DNA of 64,000 bases from Aquamicrobium defluvii (GTDB taxonomy: Bacteria > Pseudomonadota > Alphaproteobacteria > Rhizobiales > Rhizobiaceae): the NCBI RefSeq assembly GCF_004363725.1, contig NZ_SNZF01000002.1, positions 1 through 64,000 of the forward strand, read 5' to 3'. The notes beneath the pieces are model-generated. The model was not told where the DNA came from. It saw nothing but the letters and a program-made list of their open reading frames with translations, and ran no database searches. Position 1 is the stretch's first letter. Each line of letters opens with the position of its first letter. This document shows, piece by piece, positions 26,128 to 34,951 of the stretch. The translations under genes and the position numbers were made by a program.

Positions 26128-26231
26128 CCTGAAGCGTGTCGCGATCTTTCAGATTCGCTCCTTACGCTTCGGGTTCTTGTTTTACGCATGTCGTTGCCCC
26201 GAAACCGGTCCCACTTTCAGGCGACACGCTT
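26128..26231. repeat. 105 bp palindromic repeat, copy B
   Basis: Second copy of the element near 1.6 kb, same orientation. It shares GAAGCGTGTCGCGATCTTTC, ATTCGCTCCTTACGCTTC and the final hairpin ACGCATGTCG...CGACACGCT. It lies in the convergent spacer between gdx and the DUF6481 gene. Differences between copies A and B are mostly single bases, some of which keep the stems paired. Confidence 0.85.
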
Positions 26232-26284
26232 AAAGGCCGGTCCCTGTTCGGGGCCAGCCTTTCAAGATTCCAGTTTTGTCGCGG

Positions 26285-26680
26285 TCAGCGGCCGGAGAAG
26301 CCCGGCGGCAGGCGGCCGCCGCGGGCCTTGCGGGCCGCATAGCGGGCATCGCGCTTGGCCTTGCGTTCGGCCTCAAGAGCCAGTTCGGCGGCAATACGCT
26401 CGGCTTCCTCGGCTTCGCGGATGCGGGCCTGCTCGGCGGCGATACGCTCCGCCTCGGCGCGCTCGGCCGCTTCACGGGCCAGCTTTTCCTGCTTCAGACG
26501 GGCCTTCTCGGCCTCGCGCTCGGCACGGGCGGCCAGAATGGCCTCACGCTCGGCCTTGCGGGCCAGAACGCGCGGATCGTCTTCCGCCGGACGCTGCTTG
26601 AAACGCTCGAGAAGAGCCTTTTTTGCATCACTAGCGGCATTGCGCCGCTCAAAAATGTCTTTTTCCCTGTAGATAGCCAA
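26285..26680 (-). CDS. DUF6481 family charged coiled-coil protein
   Basis: 131 residues. FERRNAASDAKKALLERFKQRP at the N-terminus matches DUF6481; the rest is an almost uninterrupted Ala/Glu/Arg helix with heptad character (about 40-115), ending in a Gly/Arg-rich tail. No catalytic motif. The start is a TTG (giving MAIYREKDIF) with AGGGAAG 5 nt upstream. Role unknown; the composition suggests a cytoplasmic, possibly RNA- or DNA-associated protein, but that is a guess. Confidence 0.75.
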   Translation of the reverse strand: MAIYREKDIFERRNAASDAKKALLERFKQRPAEDDPRVLARKAEREAILAARAEREAEKARLKQEKLAREAAERAEAERIAAEQARIREAEEAERIAAELALEAERKAKRDARYAARKARGGRLPPGFSGR

Positions 26681-26865
26681 CTTTACTTCCCTGAAATCGG
26701 TTCGCGTGCCCTACATACGGGTCCAACGCCAGACTTCAAGCACCAAAACGGCATGTCTGCCATGAAATCCCGGCATGTTGCACTGCGACGACACATGGTC
26801 ATGCGGCGTTTGCGGTGAACAGGCCGGCTCCCTATATCCAGCGGGACCTGACACGGAAACCCGAA

Positions 26866-27867
26866 ATGACCTCACTCTCCGTTCTCGACCTGTCGCCCGT
26901 CACCGAAGGCGGTACGGTCGCCCAATCGCTCGCCAACACGCTGGACCTTGCCCGCCACGCCGAAAGGCTCGGCTACAGGCGCTACTGGCTGGCCGAGCAT
27001 CACAACATGCCGGGCATCGCCAGCGCCGCCACTTCCGTGGTCATCGCCCATGTCGCAGCCGGAACGAGCACGATCCGGGTGGGGGCAGGCGGCATCATGC
27101 TGCCCAACCATGCGCCGCTGATCATCGCCGAGCAGTTCGGCACGCTGTCGGCGCTGCATCCGGGCCGCATCGATCTCGGCCTCGGCCGCGCGCCGGGCAC
27201 CGACATGCTGACAGCGCAGGCACTGCGCCGCAATCTCGACGCGTCGGTCGACAATTTCCCGCGCGATGTCGTGGAACTGATGGCCTATTTCCAGCCGTCC
27301 GCGGAAGGCCAGCGCGTGCGCGCCATTCCCGGCGAGGGCGAGAAGGTGCCGGTCTGGATTCTCGGTTCCAGCCTCTATGGCGCGCAGCTCGCGGCGATGC
27401 TCGGCCTGCCCTATGCCTTCGCCTCGCATTTCGCGCCTGCCGAAATGGAGCGCGCGCTGGAACTGTACCGCTCGCGCTTCGAGCCCTCGGCGCATCTCGA
27501 CAAGCCGCATGTGATGCTCGGCCTCAATGTCGTCGCCGCTCCCACCGATGAGGAAGCACGGTTCCTGTTCTCATCGCTCCAACAGGCTTTCGTCAATCTG
27601 CGCAGCGGGCGCCCCGGCAAGCTGCCACGCCCGGTGGAAAACTATGCCGAACAGCTCGGGGCACAGGAGCGCGCCATGCTCGGCCATGCCCTGTCCTGCG
27701 CCATCGTCGGCTCACCGGAGACGGTGCGGCTCGGGCTCGATGCCTTCATCCGCCGCACCGGGGCGGACGAATTGATGGTGACGGCGCAGGTTTTCGATCA
27801 TGCGGCGCGTGTTCGCTCGTTCGGGATTCTCGCTGAGCAGCATCGCGAACTGGCAAAGGCCGCTTAG
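26866..27867 (+). CDS. LLM-class flavin-dependent oxidoreductase (MsnO8-like)
   Basis: 333 residues, bacterial-luciferase-like TIM barrel. [34 protein letters not shown] at the start, [17 protein letters not shown] (the AEHH flavin/substrate motif) and [38 protein letters not shown] are characteristic of the MsnO8 subgroup. Probably a reduced-flavin monooxygenase; substrate unknown. The start is ATG (MTSLSVLD), not the longer upstream frame. Single-gene unit, convergent with the transglycosylase. Confidence 0.88.
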   Translation: MTSLSVLDLSPVTEGGTVAQSLANTLDLARHAERLGYRRYWLAEHHNMPGIASAATSVVIAHVAAGTSTIRVGAGGIMLPNHAPLIIAEQFGTLSALHPGRIDLGLGRAPGTDMLTAQALRRNLDASVDNFPRDVVELMAYFQPSAEGQRVRAIPGEGEKVPVWILGSSLYGAQLAAMLGLPYAFASHFAPAEMERALELYRSRFEPSAHLDKPHVMLGLNVVAAPTDEEARFLFSSLQQAFVNLRSGRPGKLPRPVENYAEQLGAQERAMLGHALSCAIVGSPETVRLGLDAFIRRTGADELMVTAQVFDHAARVRSFGILAEQHRELAKAA

Positions 27868-27891
27868 CGCCTTGCTTGAGGCGACCGCCGG

Positions 27892-29130
27892 CTATTTCAG
27901 CGCGCGCACCAGCCCGGCATCGGGGAAGCAGGTGGCGGCGCGGCCGTTCTTCGCCTGCCAGTGGCCAATCGAACGCCGCGTCTTGAAGCCGGGCAGGCCG
28001 TCGGCACCGCCGACATCGTAGCCCCTGTTCTCCAGCGCCCGCTGCAAGCCGGCGATGTCGGAGCGGTAGAGCTTGTCCACCGGGCCCCAGCGCCCGGCGA
28101 AGCCCTTGTCGCCATAAGCGATCCGATCGGCAGCATGGCCGATGAACAGGGCATAGAGGTCGCTCATGTTGTAGTCCTTGAGGACGTAGAAATTGGGCGT
28201 GACGATGAAGGCGGGTCCGTTGCGCCCGGCCGGCATCAAAAGGAAGCCCCCGGCCCTCGCCTCATGCGCCGGGAACGGCTTGCCGCTCACCCGCCGGATG
28301 CCCATCGCGGCCCATTGCGAGATCGGCCTGCCGATGTCCGGCCCTTCCAGCGCACAGGACACATCGTCCGGCACCACCACCTCGAAGCCCCAGTCGCGGC
28401 CCTTTTGCCAGCCGTGATGGACGAGATAGTTGGCGATGGAGCCGAGCGTATCCGGCACCGAGTTCCAGATGTCGGCGCGCCCGTCGCCGTCCATGTCCAC
28501 CGCATGTTCGAGGAAGGACGAAGGCAGGAACTGCGGCTGGCCGAGCGCGCCGGCCCATGAGGATTTCATCGCCCCGCGGCTGACGGCGCCGCGCTCGACC
28601 ATGGCGAGAGCGGCCAGCACCTCCTTGCGGAACATGTCCTTGCGGGTGGCCATGAACGCCTTGGTGCCCAGCACCTCGAAGGCGTCGTAGGGCATGCGCG
28701 CGGCCCCGAAGCCGGACTCACGGCCCCAGATCGCCAGCACGACAGGGCCCGGAACGCCGAAGCGCTGCTCGACCGCCGCCAGCGTGCGGGCATGGGTGGC
28801 GGCGCGGGCGCGTCCGCCCGCCGTGACACCGCCCACCGTCTTCTCGGCGAAATAGGCGCCGGGTGCCCCGAACTCGGCCTGATGCTGGGTCTTCGGCGTT
28901 TTCGGCTTCTGGCCCGGCATGACGAGATCGGGCAGCTTGAGGTTGGGCTTCACGCCAGCGAATGCAGCGTCGAAGGTTTTCTTCGAAATGCCTTTTGCCC
29001 TCGCCTCGGGCCACAGATCATTCGCCAGCCACGTGCGGAACTGGTCGTCCACGGGGGCGGCGGAAACGGTGGACGCGCACAGCAACGCCGCAAGCACACC
29101 GGCACAAAGGGAGATGATGCGACGCCTCAT
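27892..29130 (-). CDS. Lytic murein transglycosylase (MltB family)
   Basis: 412 residues. Signal peptide 1-24 (ending VSA-AP). The SLT_2/MltB catalytic domain (about 28-330) has AIWGRESGFGA with catalytic Glu138, WAGALGQPQFLPSSFLEHAVDMDGDGR and NYLVHHGW. A C-terminal peptidoglycan-binding-like domain (about 345-405, LYRSDIAGLQRALENRGYDVGGADGLPGFKTRRSI) follows. It cleaves the glycan strands of murein in the periplasm to 1,6-anhydro products. No lipobox, so soluble. Its end is 24 bp from the convergent LLM gene; it follows recR in the same direction. Confidence 0.92.
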   Translation of the reverse strand: MRRRIISLCAGVLAALLCASTVSAAPVDDQFRTWLANDLWPEARAKGISKKTFDAAFAGVKPNLKLPDLVMPGQKPKTPKTQHQAEFGAPGAYFAEKTVGGVTAGGRARAATHARTLAAVEQRFGVPGPVVLAIWGRESGFGAARMPYDAFEVLGTKAFMATRKDMFRKEVLAALAMVERGAVSRGAMKSSWAGALGQPQFLPSSFLEHAVDMDGDGRADIWNSVPDTLGSIANYLVHHGWQKGRDWGFEVVVPDDVSCALEGPDIGRPISQWAAMGIRRVSGKPFPAHEARAGGFLLMPAGRNGPAFIVTPNFYVLKDYNMSDLYALFIGHAADRIAYGDKGFAGRWGPVDKLYRSDIAGLQRALENRGYDVGGADGLPGFKTRRSIGHWQAKNGRAATCFPDAGLVRALK

Positions 29131-29145
29131 GAAAAATCCCCCGGA

Positions 29146-29751
29146 TCAGAATGCGGTTCGCGACTTCAAGGCGGCGGTGAGCGTGCCTTCATCGAGATAA
29201 TCCAGCTCGCCGCCCACCGGCACGCCGTGGGCAAGCCTCGTCACCTTCACGTCGAGGCCCGAGAGCTGGTCGGTGAGATAATGGGCGGTGGTCTGACCCT
29301 CCACCGTGGCGTTGACGGCAAGGATCACCTCCTTCACCCCGCCGGCCGCGACGCGATCGACCAGCGAGCGGATGTTGAGCTGATCGGGACCGATGCCGTC
29401 GAGCGGCGACAACGTGCCGCCCAGCACATGGTAGCGCACATTCATGGCCGAGGCCCGCTCCAGCGCCCAAAGATCCGAAACGTCCTCGACCACGATCAGG
29501 GTCGACGGATCGCGGCGGGGGTCGTTGCAGATGGTGCAGGGATCGGAGGTGTCGACATTGCCGCAGGTGGAACAGACGCGCACCTTTTCCAAAGCCTCGC
29601 CCATGGCTTCCGTCAACGGGCCAAGCAACTGCTCCTTCTTCTTGATGAGATGGAGCGCGGCGCGGCGCGCAGAGCGCGGGCCAAGCCCCGGCACCTTGGC
29701 CAGAAGCTGGATCAGGCGTTCGATTTCGGGGCCGGCGATTCGCTTGGACAT
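29146..29751 (-). CDS. recR: Recombination mediator RecR
   Basis: 201 residues. Helix-hairpin-helix [19 protein letters not shown] (about 16-34), a zinc finger with Cys60, Cys63, Cys72 and Cys75, and a Toprim domain from about residue 82 ([32 protein letters not shown]). With RecO it loads RecA onto SSB-coated DNA. In most bacteria it directly follows dnaX-ybaB; here a SleB-type lipoprotein gene lies between ybaB and recR. Confidence 0.97.
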   Translation of the reverse strand: MSKRIAGPEIERLIQLLAKVPGLGPRSARRAALHLIKKKEQLLGPLTEAMGEALEKVRVCSTCGNVDTSDPCTICNDPRRDPSTLIVVEDVSDLWALERASAMNVRYHVLGGTLSPLDGIGPDQLNIRSLVDRVAAGGVKEVILAVNATVEGQTTAHYLTDQLSGLDVKVTRLAHGVPVGGELDYLDEGTLTAALKSRTAF

Positions 29752-29769
29752 AGCCGGGTTTTAAAGCAT

Positions 29770-29789
29770 GTCTCCCCAAAACGGGAGAC
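29770..29789 (-). terminator. Weak terminator-like hairpin between the SleB-like gene and recR
   Basis: GTCTCCC/GGGAGAC, a 7 bp stem with a 6 nt loop, lies 21 bp after the SleB-like stop and 19 bp upstream of recR. On the minus strand it is followed by ATGCTTTAAAA, not a clean T-tract. It may partly separate recR from the upstream genes. Confidence 0.35.
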
Positions 29790-29810
29790 ACACGAAGGTG
29801 ATGCGGCGCG

Positions 29811-30602
29811 TCAGTATCCCGCAGCCTGAGACTGACTGACAATCAGGGAGCCGATGGCGCTGGTGTCCAGCGGCGTCTGCTCGAAAGCCATGACGGGTTG
29901 CGCGGATTCAGGAACCGAAGCGGTGGTGATCATATCCGTTTCCGGCGTCGAAGGCTGTACCGGCGCAGCCGAGGCGACTGCCACGGTCGCCGCTGCCGGC
30001 TCCTCTTTCTTCGCCGCAGCGATGGAGGGCGGATTGGCGGTTTCGGGCGTGGCCGCCGCCACACGGAATTCGGAATCCGGCGGCAGCGGCTCGAAATTGC
30101 GGCCGCGCTTTTCGTAGAAGGCGTTGCCGCCCGCCACCGCCACATAGTGCATGTTGTCGTATTTGAATTTAAGGCCCGCCGTGTGGAAGAACATGGCGTC
30201 CTTCATCTTCGGGTGACGTTCACCCTTGAGCACGGCATCGGCGGCTTCCGCCACATCGGGCAGGGCTTTTGAATTCATCGGCCGGGTGAGCACGCCGGGA
30301 GCGAACTGCCGGGGCGCGCCCACAACCTCACAGATCGTGTCGCCATGCTTGCCCGATTTGAGCCGGTTCATGACCACCGTGCCGACGCCGATCATGCCCT
30401 CGCGGCTGGAACGGTTGGCCTCAAAGAAGATCGCGCGCTGCAGGCATTCGCGATCGTTTTGCGTGTAGCGATAGCTGTAGGTTCTGGACGGCGAGGTTTC
30501 CGTCCTGTCGTGCAGGGCAAGGCTCTGCGTGGTCTGGCTGCAACCGGCGAGCAGCATGAGAAATCCGGCGGCGCCCATCGACGCGGGCGTCTTCCATCGC
30601 AT
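29811..30602 (-). CDS. SleB-type cell wall hydrolase lipoprotein
   Basis: 263 residues. A lipoprotein signal peptide ends at the lipobox LLAGC (Cys20). The Hydrolase_2 (SleB) domain spans about 50-165: ECLQRAIFFEANRSSREGMIGVGTVVMNRLKSG has the catalytic Glu after the first helix, with APRQFAPG and AMFFHT-GL downstream. The last about 90 residues are Ala/Pro/Thr-rich and look unstructured. Predicted to cut cortex-like or peptide-linked murein in the periplasm. The ATG is chosen to begin just before the signal sequence. Confidence 0.85.
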   Translation of the reverse strand: MRWKTPASMGAAGFLMLLAGCSQTTQSLALHDRTETSPSRTYSYRYTQNDRECLQRAIFFEANRSSREGMIGVGTVVMNRLKSGKHGDTICEVVGAPRQFAPGVLTRPMNSKALPDVAEAADAVLKGERHPKMKDAMFFHTAGLKFKYDNMHYVAVAGGNAFYEKRGRNFEPLPPDSEFRVAAATPETANPPSIAAAKKEEPAAATVAVASAAPVQPSTPETDMITTASVPESAQPVMAFEQTPLDTSAIGSLIVSQSQAAGY

Positions 30603-30749
30603 GACGATCAACAACCGTCCCCTCTTCCTGCCGCCGCCACGTCCCCGGATCGTGGCCAAGATGAGACAGTTTCGGGCAAAATGATGGCAAAAGGGTAATT
30701 TTGCCGGCTGCGGGGCAGGAAACCCGCTTCCTCCGGCAGCCGCGAGAGA

Positions 30750-31073
30750 TCAGAACGGCAGCTTCATGCCGGGCGGGATCGGCAGGCCGGCAGTCAGCGC
30801 CCTGGTCTTTTCCTGCATCACCTGCTCGACCTTGGCCTTGGCGTCGTTGTGCGCGGCAAGGATCAGATCCTCGAGAATCTCCACCTCGTCTTCCTTGAAC
30901 AGGGACGGGTCGATCTTCAGCGCCTTCATCTCGAACTTGCCGGTGAGCGTGACGGCAACCATGCCGCCGCCGGCCTGACCGGAGGCTTCGAGCTGCGCGA
31001 TCTCCTCCTGCATGGCCTGCATCCTGGCCTGCATTTCCTTGGCTTTGCCCATCAGGCCGAGCAGATCTTTCAT
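30750..31073 (-). CDS. YbaB/EbfC family nucleoid-associated protein
   Basis: 107 residues: [47 protein letters not shown] is the family N-terminus, and [33 protein letters not shown] the C-terminus. Dimeric 'tweezer' DNA-binding protein. It follows dnaX by 62 bp, the conserved dnaX-ybaB pairing. Confidence 0.95.
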   Translation of the reverse strand: MKDLLGLMGKAKEMQARMQAMQEEIAQLEASGQAGGGMVAVTLTGKFEMKALKIDPSLFKEDEVEILEDLILAAHNDAKAKVEQVMQEKTRALTAGLPIPPGMKLPF

Positions 31074-31135
31074 CGCGATATCCTCATGCTTGGTTGTTGC
31101 CGGTGCGCCCGCCGACGCATGCCGGCCGGCCGCGT

Positions 31136-32965
31136 TCAGTCGTCTTCGTCGGTTTCAGGTTCCGGCAGCGTATCGTCATCCGGGCCCTGCGCCTGCAAGG
31201 CGTCGGGAATGCGCACATCGATGATCCTCGCCCCTGGAAATCGTTCCAGTACCGCCGCAACGGCCGGATCGCTGCGGGCGTCGAGCAGGGCGGTCTCGCG
31301 GCGTTCGGATTCCATCTCGGAAAGCGTCTGGCCGCCTTCGTCCTTCGACAGGGATACAACCCAGTGCCGCCCCGTCCACTGCTTGAGCTTGACCGTCAGG
31401 TCGTTGAGCAGGGTGCGCGGGGCATCTTCGGTCAGGCTGACCTCGACATGACCGGGCTCGATGCGCACCGGGCGCACGCAGCGCCGTACCAATGCCTTGA
31501 ACAGCCCGTCACGATGGCTGTCGGCCAGCGCAACGATGTCGTTGAGAGATTTGATGGATTGCTGAGGCTGCTCGGGCTCCGGTTCCGGCTGCGGCGTGAA
31601 CGAAACCGGCTCAGGCGCGGCCTCGACCACCCGCATGGTCTGCGCGCCGCCCGAGGACGACGGCATGACGGAGGGCATCGCCAGCTGCGCCATCGCGCCT
31701 GCCGGCCCGCCGCTTGGCGCGCCCGCCGGCGCGGGGCGCGGCTGCGGGGCGCGGGGCGCAGGCGCGGGCTGGCCGTCCAGCGATTTCAGCGCCTCGTCCA
31801 GCGTCGGCAGGTCGGCGGCGTGGGCGATGCGGATCAGCACCATCTCGGCCGCGCTGACCGGACGGTTCGAGCTCTGCACTTCGGGTATGCCCTTCAGCAG
31901 CATCTGCCAGGTGCGCGACAGCACCTTGACCGACAGGGCTGCGGCGAATTCGACGCCGCGCCGGCGCTCTGCCTCGGAAAGCGATGCGTCCTCGGCCGCG
32001 TCCGGCACGAAGCGCAGGCGGGTGACCAGATGATTGAACTCGGCAAGGTCGGTAAGAACCGCCGCCGGGTCCGCGCCGGTGTCGTACTGCGCCCGGAACT
32101 CGCCGAGCGCGGCGGCGACATCGCCTCTCATCAGATGCTCGAACAGGTCGATGATGCGGCCGCGGTCGGCAAGGCCCAGCATGGCGCGCACCGCCTCGGC
32201 GGTAACAGCCCCGCCACCATGGGCGATGGCCTGGTCGAGGATCGACAGCGAATCGCGCGCCGAACCCTCGGCCGCGCGCGCGATCATGGCCAGCGCCTCG
32301 TCATCGATGGAAATGCCTTCCTTTTCGGAGATCGCGCCAAGGTGCCTCACCAGCGCGCTGGCATCGATGCGCCTCAGGTCGAAGCGCTGGCAGCGCGACA
32401 GCACCGTGATCGGCACCTTGCGGATCTCGGTGGTGGCGAAGATGAACTTCACATGCGGCGGCGGCTCTTCCAGCGTCTTCAGCAGGCCGTTGAAAGCCTG
32501 CGTGGAGAGCATGTGCACCTCGTCGATGATGTAGACCTTGTAGCGCGCGGACACCGGCGCATAGCGCACACGGTCGATGATGTCGCGGATATCGTCGATG
32601 CCGGTGTGGGAGGCGGCGTCCATCTCGATCACGTCGACATGGCGGCCTTCCATGATGGCCTGACAATGTTCCCCAGGCACCGACAGGTCGACCCACGGCT
32701 TGTCGATCCCGGGCGTGCGGTAGTTGAGGGCGCGGGCGAGGATGCGCGCGGTCGTCGTCTTGCCCACGCCGCGCACGCCGGTCAGCATCCATGCCTGCGC
32801 GATGCGCCCGGACGAGAAGGCGTTGGTCAGGGTGCGCACCATCGGCTCCTGGCCGATGAGCTGGGAAAAATCGGAGGGCCGGTATTTACGGGCGAGAACC
32901 CGATAGGCGCCGGACGCCTTGCCGGCTGCGGAAACGCCTGCGTCGCTGGTTCCGGCGTCGTTCAT
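31136..32965 (-). CDS. dnaX: DNA polymerase III subunits gamma/tau
   Basis: 609 residues. AAA+ domain with [10 protein letters not shown] (63-72), [10 protein letters not shown] (Walker B) and [25 protein letters not shown] (sensor 1 and Arg finger). The four-cysteine zinc module found in most DnaX proteins is absent: the region reads [25 protein letters not shown] with one Cys, as is typical in Rhizobiales. Domain III and a Pro/Ala-rich linker (about 420-480) precede the tau C-domain. Clamp-loader ATPase of the replisome. The start is ATG after GGAGCAG; ybaB lies downstream and the SRP RNA gene upstream. Confidence 0.95.
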   Translation of the reverse strand: MNDAGTSDAGVSAAGKASGAYRVLARKYRPSDFSQLIGQEPMVRTLTNAFSSGRIAQAWMLTGVRGVGKTTTARILARALNYRTPGIDKPWVDLSVPGEHCQAIMEGRHVDVIEMDAASHTGIDDIRDIIDRVRYAPVSARYKVYIIDEVHMLSTQAFNGLLKTLEEPPPHVKFIFATTEIRKVPITVLSRCQRFDLRRIDASALVRHLGAISEKEGISIDDEALAMIARAAEGSARDSLSILDQAIAHGGGAVTAEAVRAMLGLADRGRIIDLFEHLMRGDVAAALGEFRAQYDTGADPAAVLTDLAEFNHLVTRLRFVPDAAEDASLSEAERRRGVEFAAALSVKVLSRTWQMLLKGIPEVQSSNRPVSAAEMVLIRIAHAADLPTLDEALKSLDGQPAPAPRAPQPRPAPAGAPSGGPAGAMAQLAMPSVMPSSSGGAQTMRVVEAAPEPVSFTPQPEPEPEQPQQSIKSLNDIVALADSHRDGLFKALVRRCVRPVRIEPGHVEVSLTEDAPRTLLNDLTVKLKQWTGRHWVVSLSKDEGGQTLSEMESERRETALLDARSDPAVAAVLERFPGARIIDVRIPDALQAQGPDDDTLPEPETDEDD

Positions 32966-33120
32966 CGATCGGCTCTGCTCCAAGCAAGCACCAAGGGACC
33001 GCGACCGGAAGCGGCCGTCTGCGAAAGCCAATTTCGCCCGCACGCCCCGCCGACACAGTCCCCCTCGGCCCGGTCAATGAGCATGCGCCGTCATCATCGC
33101 GGAGCTGGCGAAAGTAAAGG

Positions 33121-33218
33121 CGGGAGGCTGGAACAATGACCCGTTCCGGGCTCGTTAGGGCTGCTTCCTTCCGGACCTGACCCGGTTGGCGAGTGGACCG
33201 TCCACCACCAACCTCCCG
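33121..33218 (-). ncRNA. ffs: Bacterial small signal recognition particle RNA (4.5S)
   Basis: On the minus strand the conserved Ffh-binding core reads GTCAGGTCCGGAAGGAAGCAGCCC, split here as GTCAGGTCCGGAAGG then AAGCAGCCC, with the GGAA tetraloop. The ends pair: CGGGAGGTTGG at the 5' side with CCAGCCTCCCG at the 3' side, giving a 98 nt hairpin of the normal bacterial size. It works with Ffh to target membrane proteins. Placement just upstream of dnaX is usual in alphaproteobacteria. Confidence 0.93.
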
Positions 33219-33388
33219 GTTTCCATATCGGCAATTCGATTACGAAATGCAAGGGCGAGAACAAAATCGTTGCCGGCTGCGAACCGGAATCGCTTGCAGC
33301 GCGGGCAAGCTCGCAATACCGTTTCGGATGGACGGGCGACGATGCCGCTGATTGTCGATGAATGCGCGGACGCCGGCCCTGACAATTC

Positions 33389-33473
33389 AATAACGCCGGC
33401 GGTGCCGGCTGTGGGTCAATACGCCGGCAATGCCGGCTATGGGTCAATAACGCCGGCAATGCCGGCTGCGGGA
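33389..33473. repeat. Three tandem hairpin units (28-29 bp)
   Basis: Three head-to-tail units of the form AATA(A)CGCCGGC-NNT-GCCGGCT-N-TGGGTC (the last ends GCGGGA). Each holds GCCGGC twice around a 3 nt spacer, so each can form its own hairpin, and the arms of different units can also pair. The array fills the space just upstream of the HIT gene and downstream of the region encoding the SRP RNA 5' end. Function unknown. Confidence 0.8.
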
Positions 33474-33481
33474 GAACGCAA

Positions 33482-33901
33482 ATGCTGCGCGGGCTCAAGG
33501 CTGGTTTTTCGCTCGACGCACGCCTGGAAACGGACAGCGAGCCGCTGATGTGGCTTGGCCTGTGCGAATTGCGGGTCATGAACGATCGCCGCTGGCCTTG
33601 GCTCATCCTCGTGCCGCAACGGCCCGGCGCCGAGGAAATCCACGATATGGCCCCCCTCGATCAGGCCATGCTCACCTTCGAGACCAACATGGTGGCGCAG
33701 GCGCTGAAGCGCGTCACCGACTGCACCAAGATCAACACGGCCGCGCTTGGCAACATCGTGCGCCAGCTCCATGTCCATGTCGTCGCCCGCAGGGAGGACG
33801 ACGCCGCATGGCCCGGCCCCGTCTGGGGTCACGGTGTGCGCGAGCCCTATCAGGCCGAAGAGCTGCGCCGGTTTGCCGAAACGGTGAAGGCAGCGCTATA
33901 A
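33482..33901 (+). CDS. HIT-domain family protein
   Basis: 139 residues. The HIT core is KINTAALGNIVRQLHVHVVARREDD, with the H-x-H-x motif in QLHVHVV (third His replaced by Val-Ala-Arg). PWLILVPQRPGAEEIHDM matches the family's strand/loop. Likely a nucleotide hydrolase or transferase with unknown substrate. It lies only 8 bp after the tandem hairpin array and 35 bp before nudC, probably an operon. Confidence 0.87.
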   Translation: MLRGLKAGFSLDARLETDSEPLMWLGLCELRVMNDRRWPWLILVPQRPGAEEIHDMAPLDQAMLTFETNMVAQALKRVTDCTKINTAALGNIVRQLHVHVVARREDDAAWPGPVWGHGVREPYQAEELRRFAETVKAAL

Positions 33902-33936
33902 GCGCCAGCCAGCCAGATTTCCGGAAAAGCCAGCCG

Positions 33937-34899
33937 ATGAGCTTCCCCTTCTTCGATGCGCCCCTGCACGAGCCCAGCCAGTTCGTCGGTTTCGCCGGCA
34001 ACCGTATCGAGCGCCAGTCCGAACGACGTCCCGACGACTGCGTGATCAGGGCTCTGAAAGACGCTGCCGCGCGCATCATGGTGCTGGGCAGCGGGCGCAT
34101 CCTGCTCAGGCCCGATGGCGAAGGGTTCAATCCGTGGTTCACGGCGGCCGAATGCGGGCAGTCCGGCTTCGATCCCGCCTCCTCGATCCTGCTGGGCCTT
34201 GCCAGCCATGGCCCGGCGCTGGCCCTTCATGCAAAGCTCGATCCCGAGCAGCCGCGCGAGGGGCTGGAGATGCTGGAGCACCGCACCGTCTATGTCCAGG
34301 GGCTGATCGGCGAGACGGAGCTGGGCGCCCTCGCCCAAGCATCGTCCCTGCTGACATGGAACCACACGCATGCCTTCTGCGGACGCTGCGGCCAGAAGAC
34401 GGAAATGCGCGCCGGCGGCTACCGCCGCAATTGCCCGGCCTGCGGAACCGACCATTTTCCGCGCACCGACCCGGTGGCGATCATGCTCACCGTCACGCCA
34501 CAAAAGTGCCTGATGGGGCGTGGACGTCATTTCGCGCCGGGCATGTATTCGGCGCTGGCCGGCTTCATCGAGCCGGGCGAGACCATCGAGGATGCGGTGC
34601 GGCGCGAAACCTTCGAGGAGGCCGGCATCCGTCTTGGCCGCGTCGTCTATCACGCCAGCCAGCCATGGCCGTTTCCGCATTCGCTGATGATCGGCTGCTA
34701 TGGCGAACCCCTCAACGAGGACATCCGCGCCGACATCGACGAACTGGAGGATTGCCGCTGGTTTACCCGCAACGAGGTGCGGGCGATGCTGGAACGCACC
34801 CATCCGCAGCAGCTTGTCGTTCCCCCGTCGGGAGCCATCGCCCATCACCTCATCCGGGCATGGGCGGAGCAGCCGGAACAGGCCGTGCAAACAAGCTGA
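33937..34899 (+). CDS. nudC: NAD-capping/NADH pyrophosphatase NudC
   Basis: 320 residues. An N-terminal domain, a zinc ribbon (Cys148, Cys151, Cys166, Cys169) and the Nudix box GFIEPGETIEDAVRRETFEEAG (from about 209) are followed by SQPWPFPHSLMIG, the motif that distinguishes NudC from other Nudix enzymes. It hydrolyses NAD(H) and removes NAD caps from RNA. Starts at ATG after CCGGAAAAG; 35 bp after the HIT gene. Confidence 0.95.
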   Translation: MSFPFFDAPLHEPSQFVGFAGNRIERQSERRPDDCVIRALKDAAARIMVLGSGRILLRPDGEGFNPWFTAAECGQSGFDPASSILLGLASHGPALALHAKLDPEQPREGLEMLEHRTVYVQGLIGETELGALAQASSLLTWNHTHAFCGRCGQKTEMRAGGYRRNCPACGTDHFPRTDPVAIMLTVTPQKCLMGRGRHFAPGMYSALAGFIEPGETIEDAVRRETFEEAGIRLGRVVYHASQPWPFPHSLMIGCYGEPLNEDIRADIDELEDCRWFTRNEVRAMLERTHPQQLVVPPSGAIAHHLIRAWAEQPEQAVQTS

Positions 34900-34933
34900 C
34901 CGATGTCAGATAATTATTGCGAATCTCCAGTTT

Positions 34934-34949
34934 CCTGACTAAGGTCAGG
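34934..34949. promoter_or_regulatory. Palindrome at the MarR-GNAT start codon
   Basis: CCTGAC-TAAG-GTCAGG, a perfect 6+6 inverted repeat ending 2 bp before the ATG of a MarR-type regulator gene. It probably is its own operator, placed to block the ribosome-binding region or early transcription. The binding partner is inferred. Confidence 0.45.
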
Positions 34950-34951
34950 CA

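Noticed and set aside
26276..26818. 180-codon plus-strand frame across the DUF6481 gene
   Set aside because: Leu/Gly-rich mirror of a charged coiled-coil gene; no ribosome-binding site.
28792..29829. 345-codon plus-strand frame across the transglycosylase/recR junction
   Set aside because: Spans two clear minus-strand genes and shows only antisense composition.
31094..33139. 681-codon plus-strand frame opposite dnaX
   Set aside because: Antisense to a well conserved gene and running into the SRP RNA region; no protein similarity visible.
33389..33473. CRISPR array
   Set aside because: Only three units without distinct spacers of constant length; units are directly adjoining hairpins and there are no cas genes.
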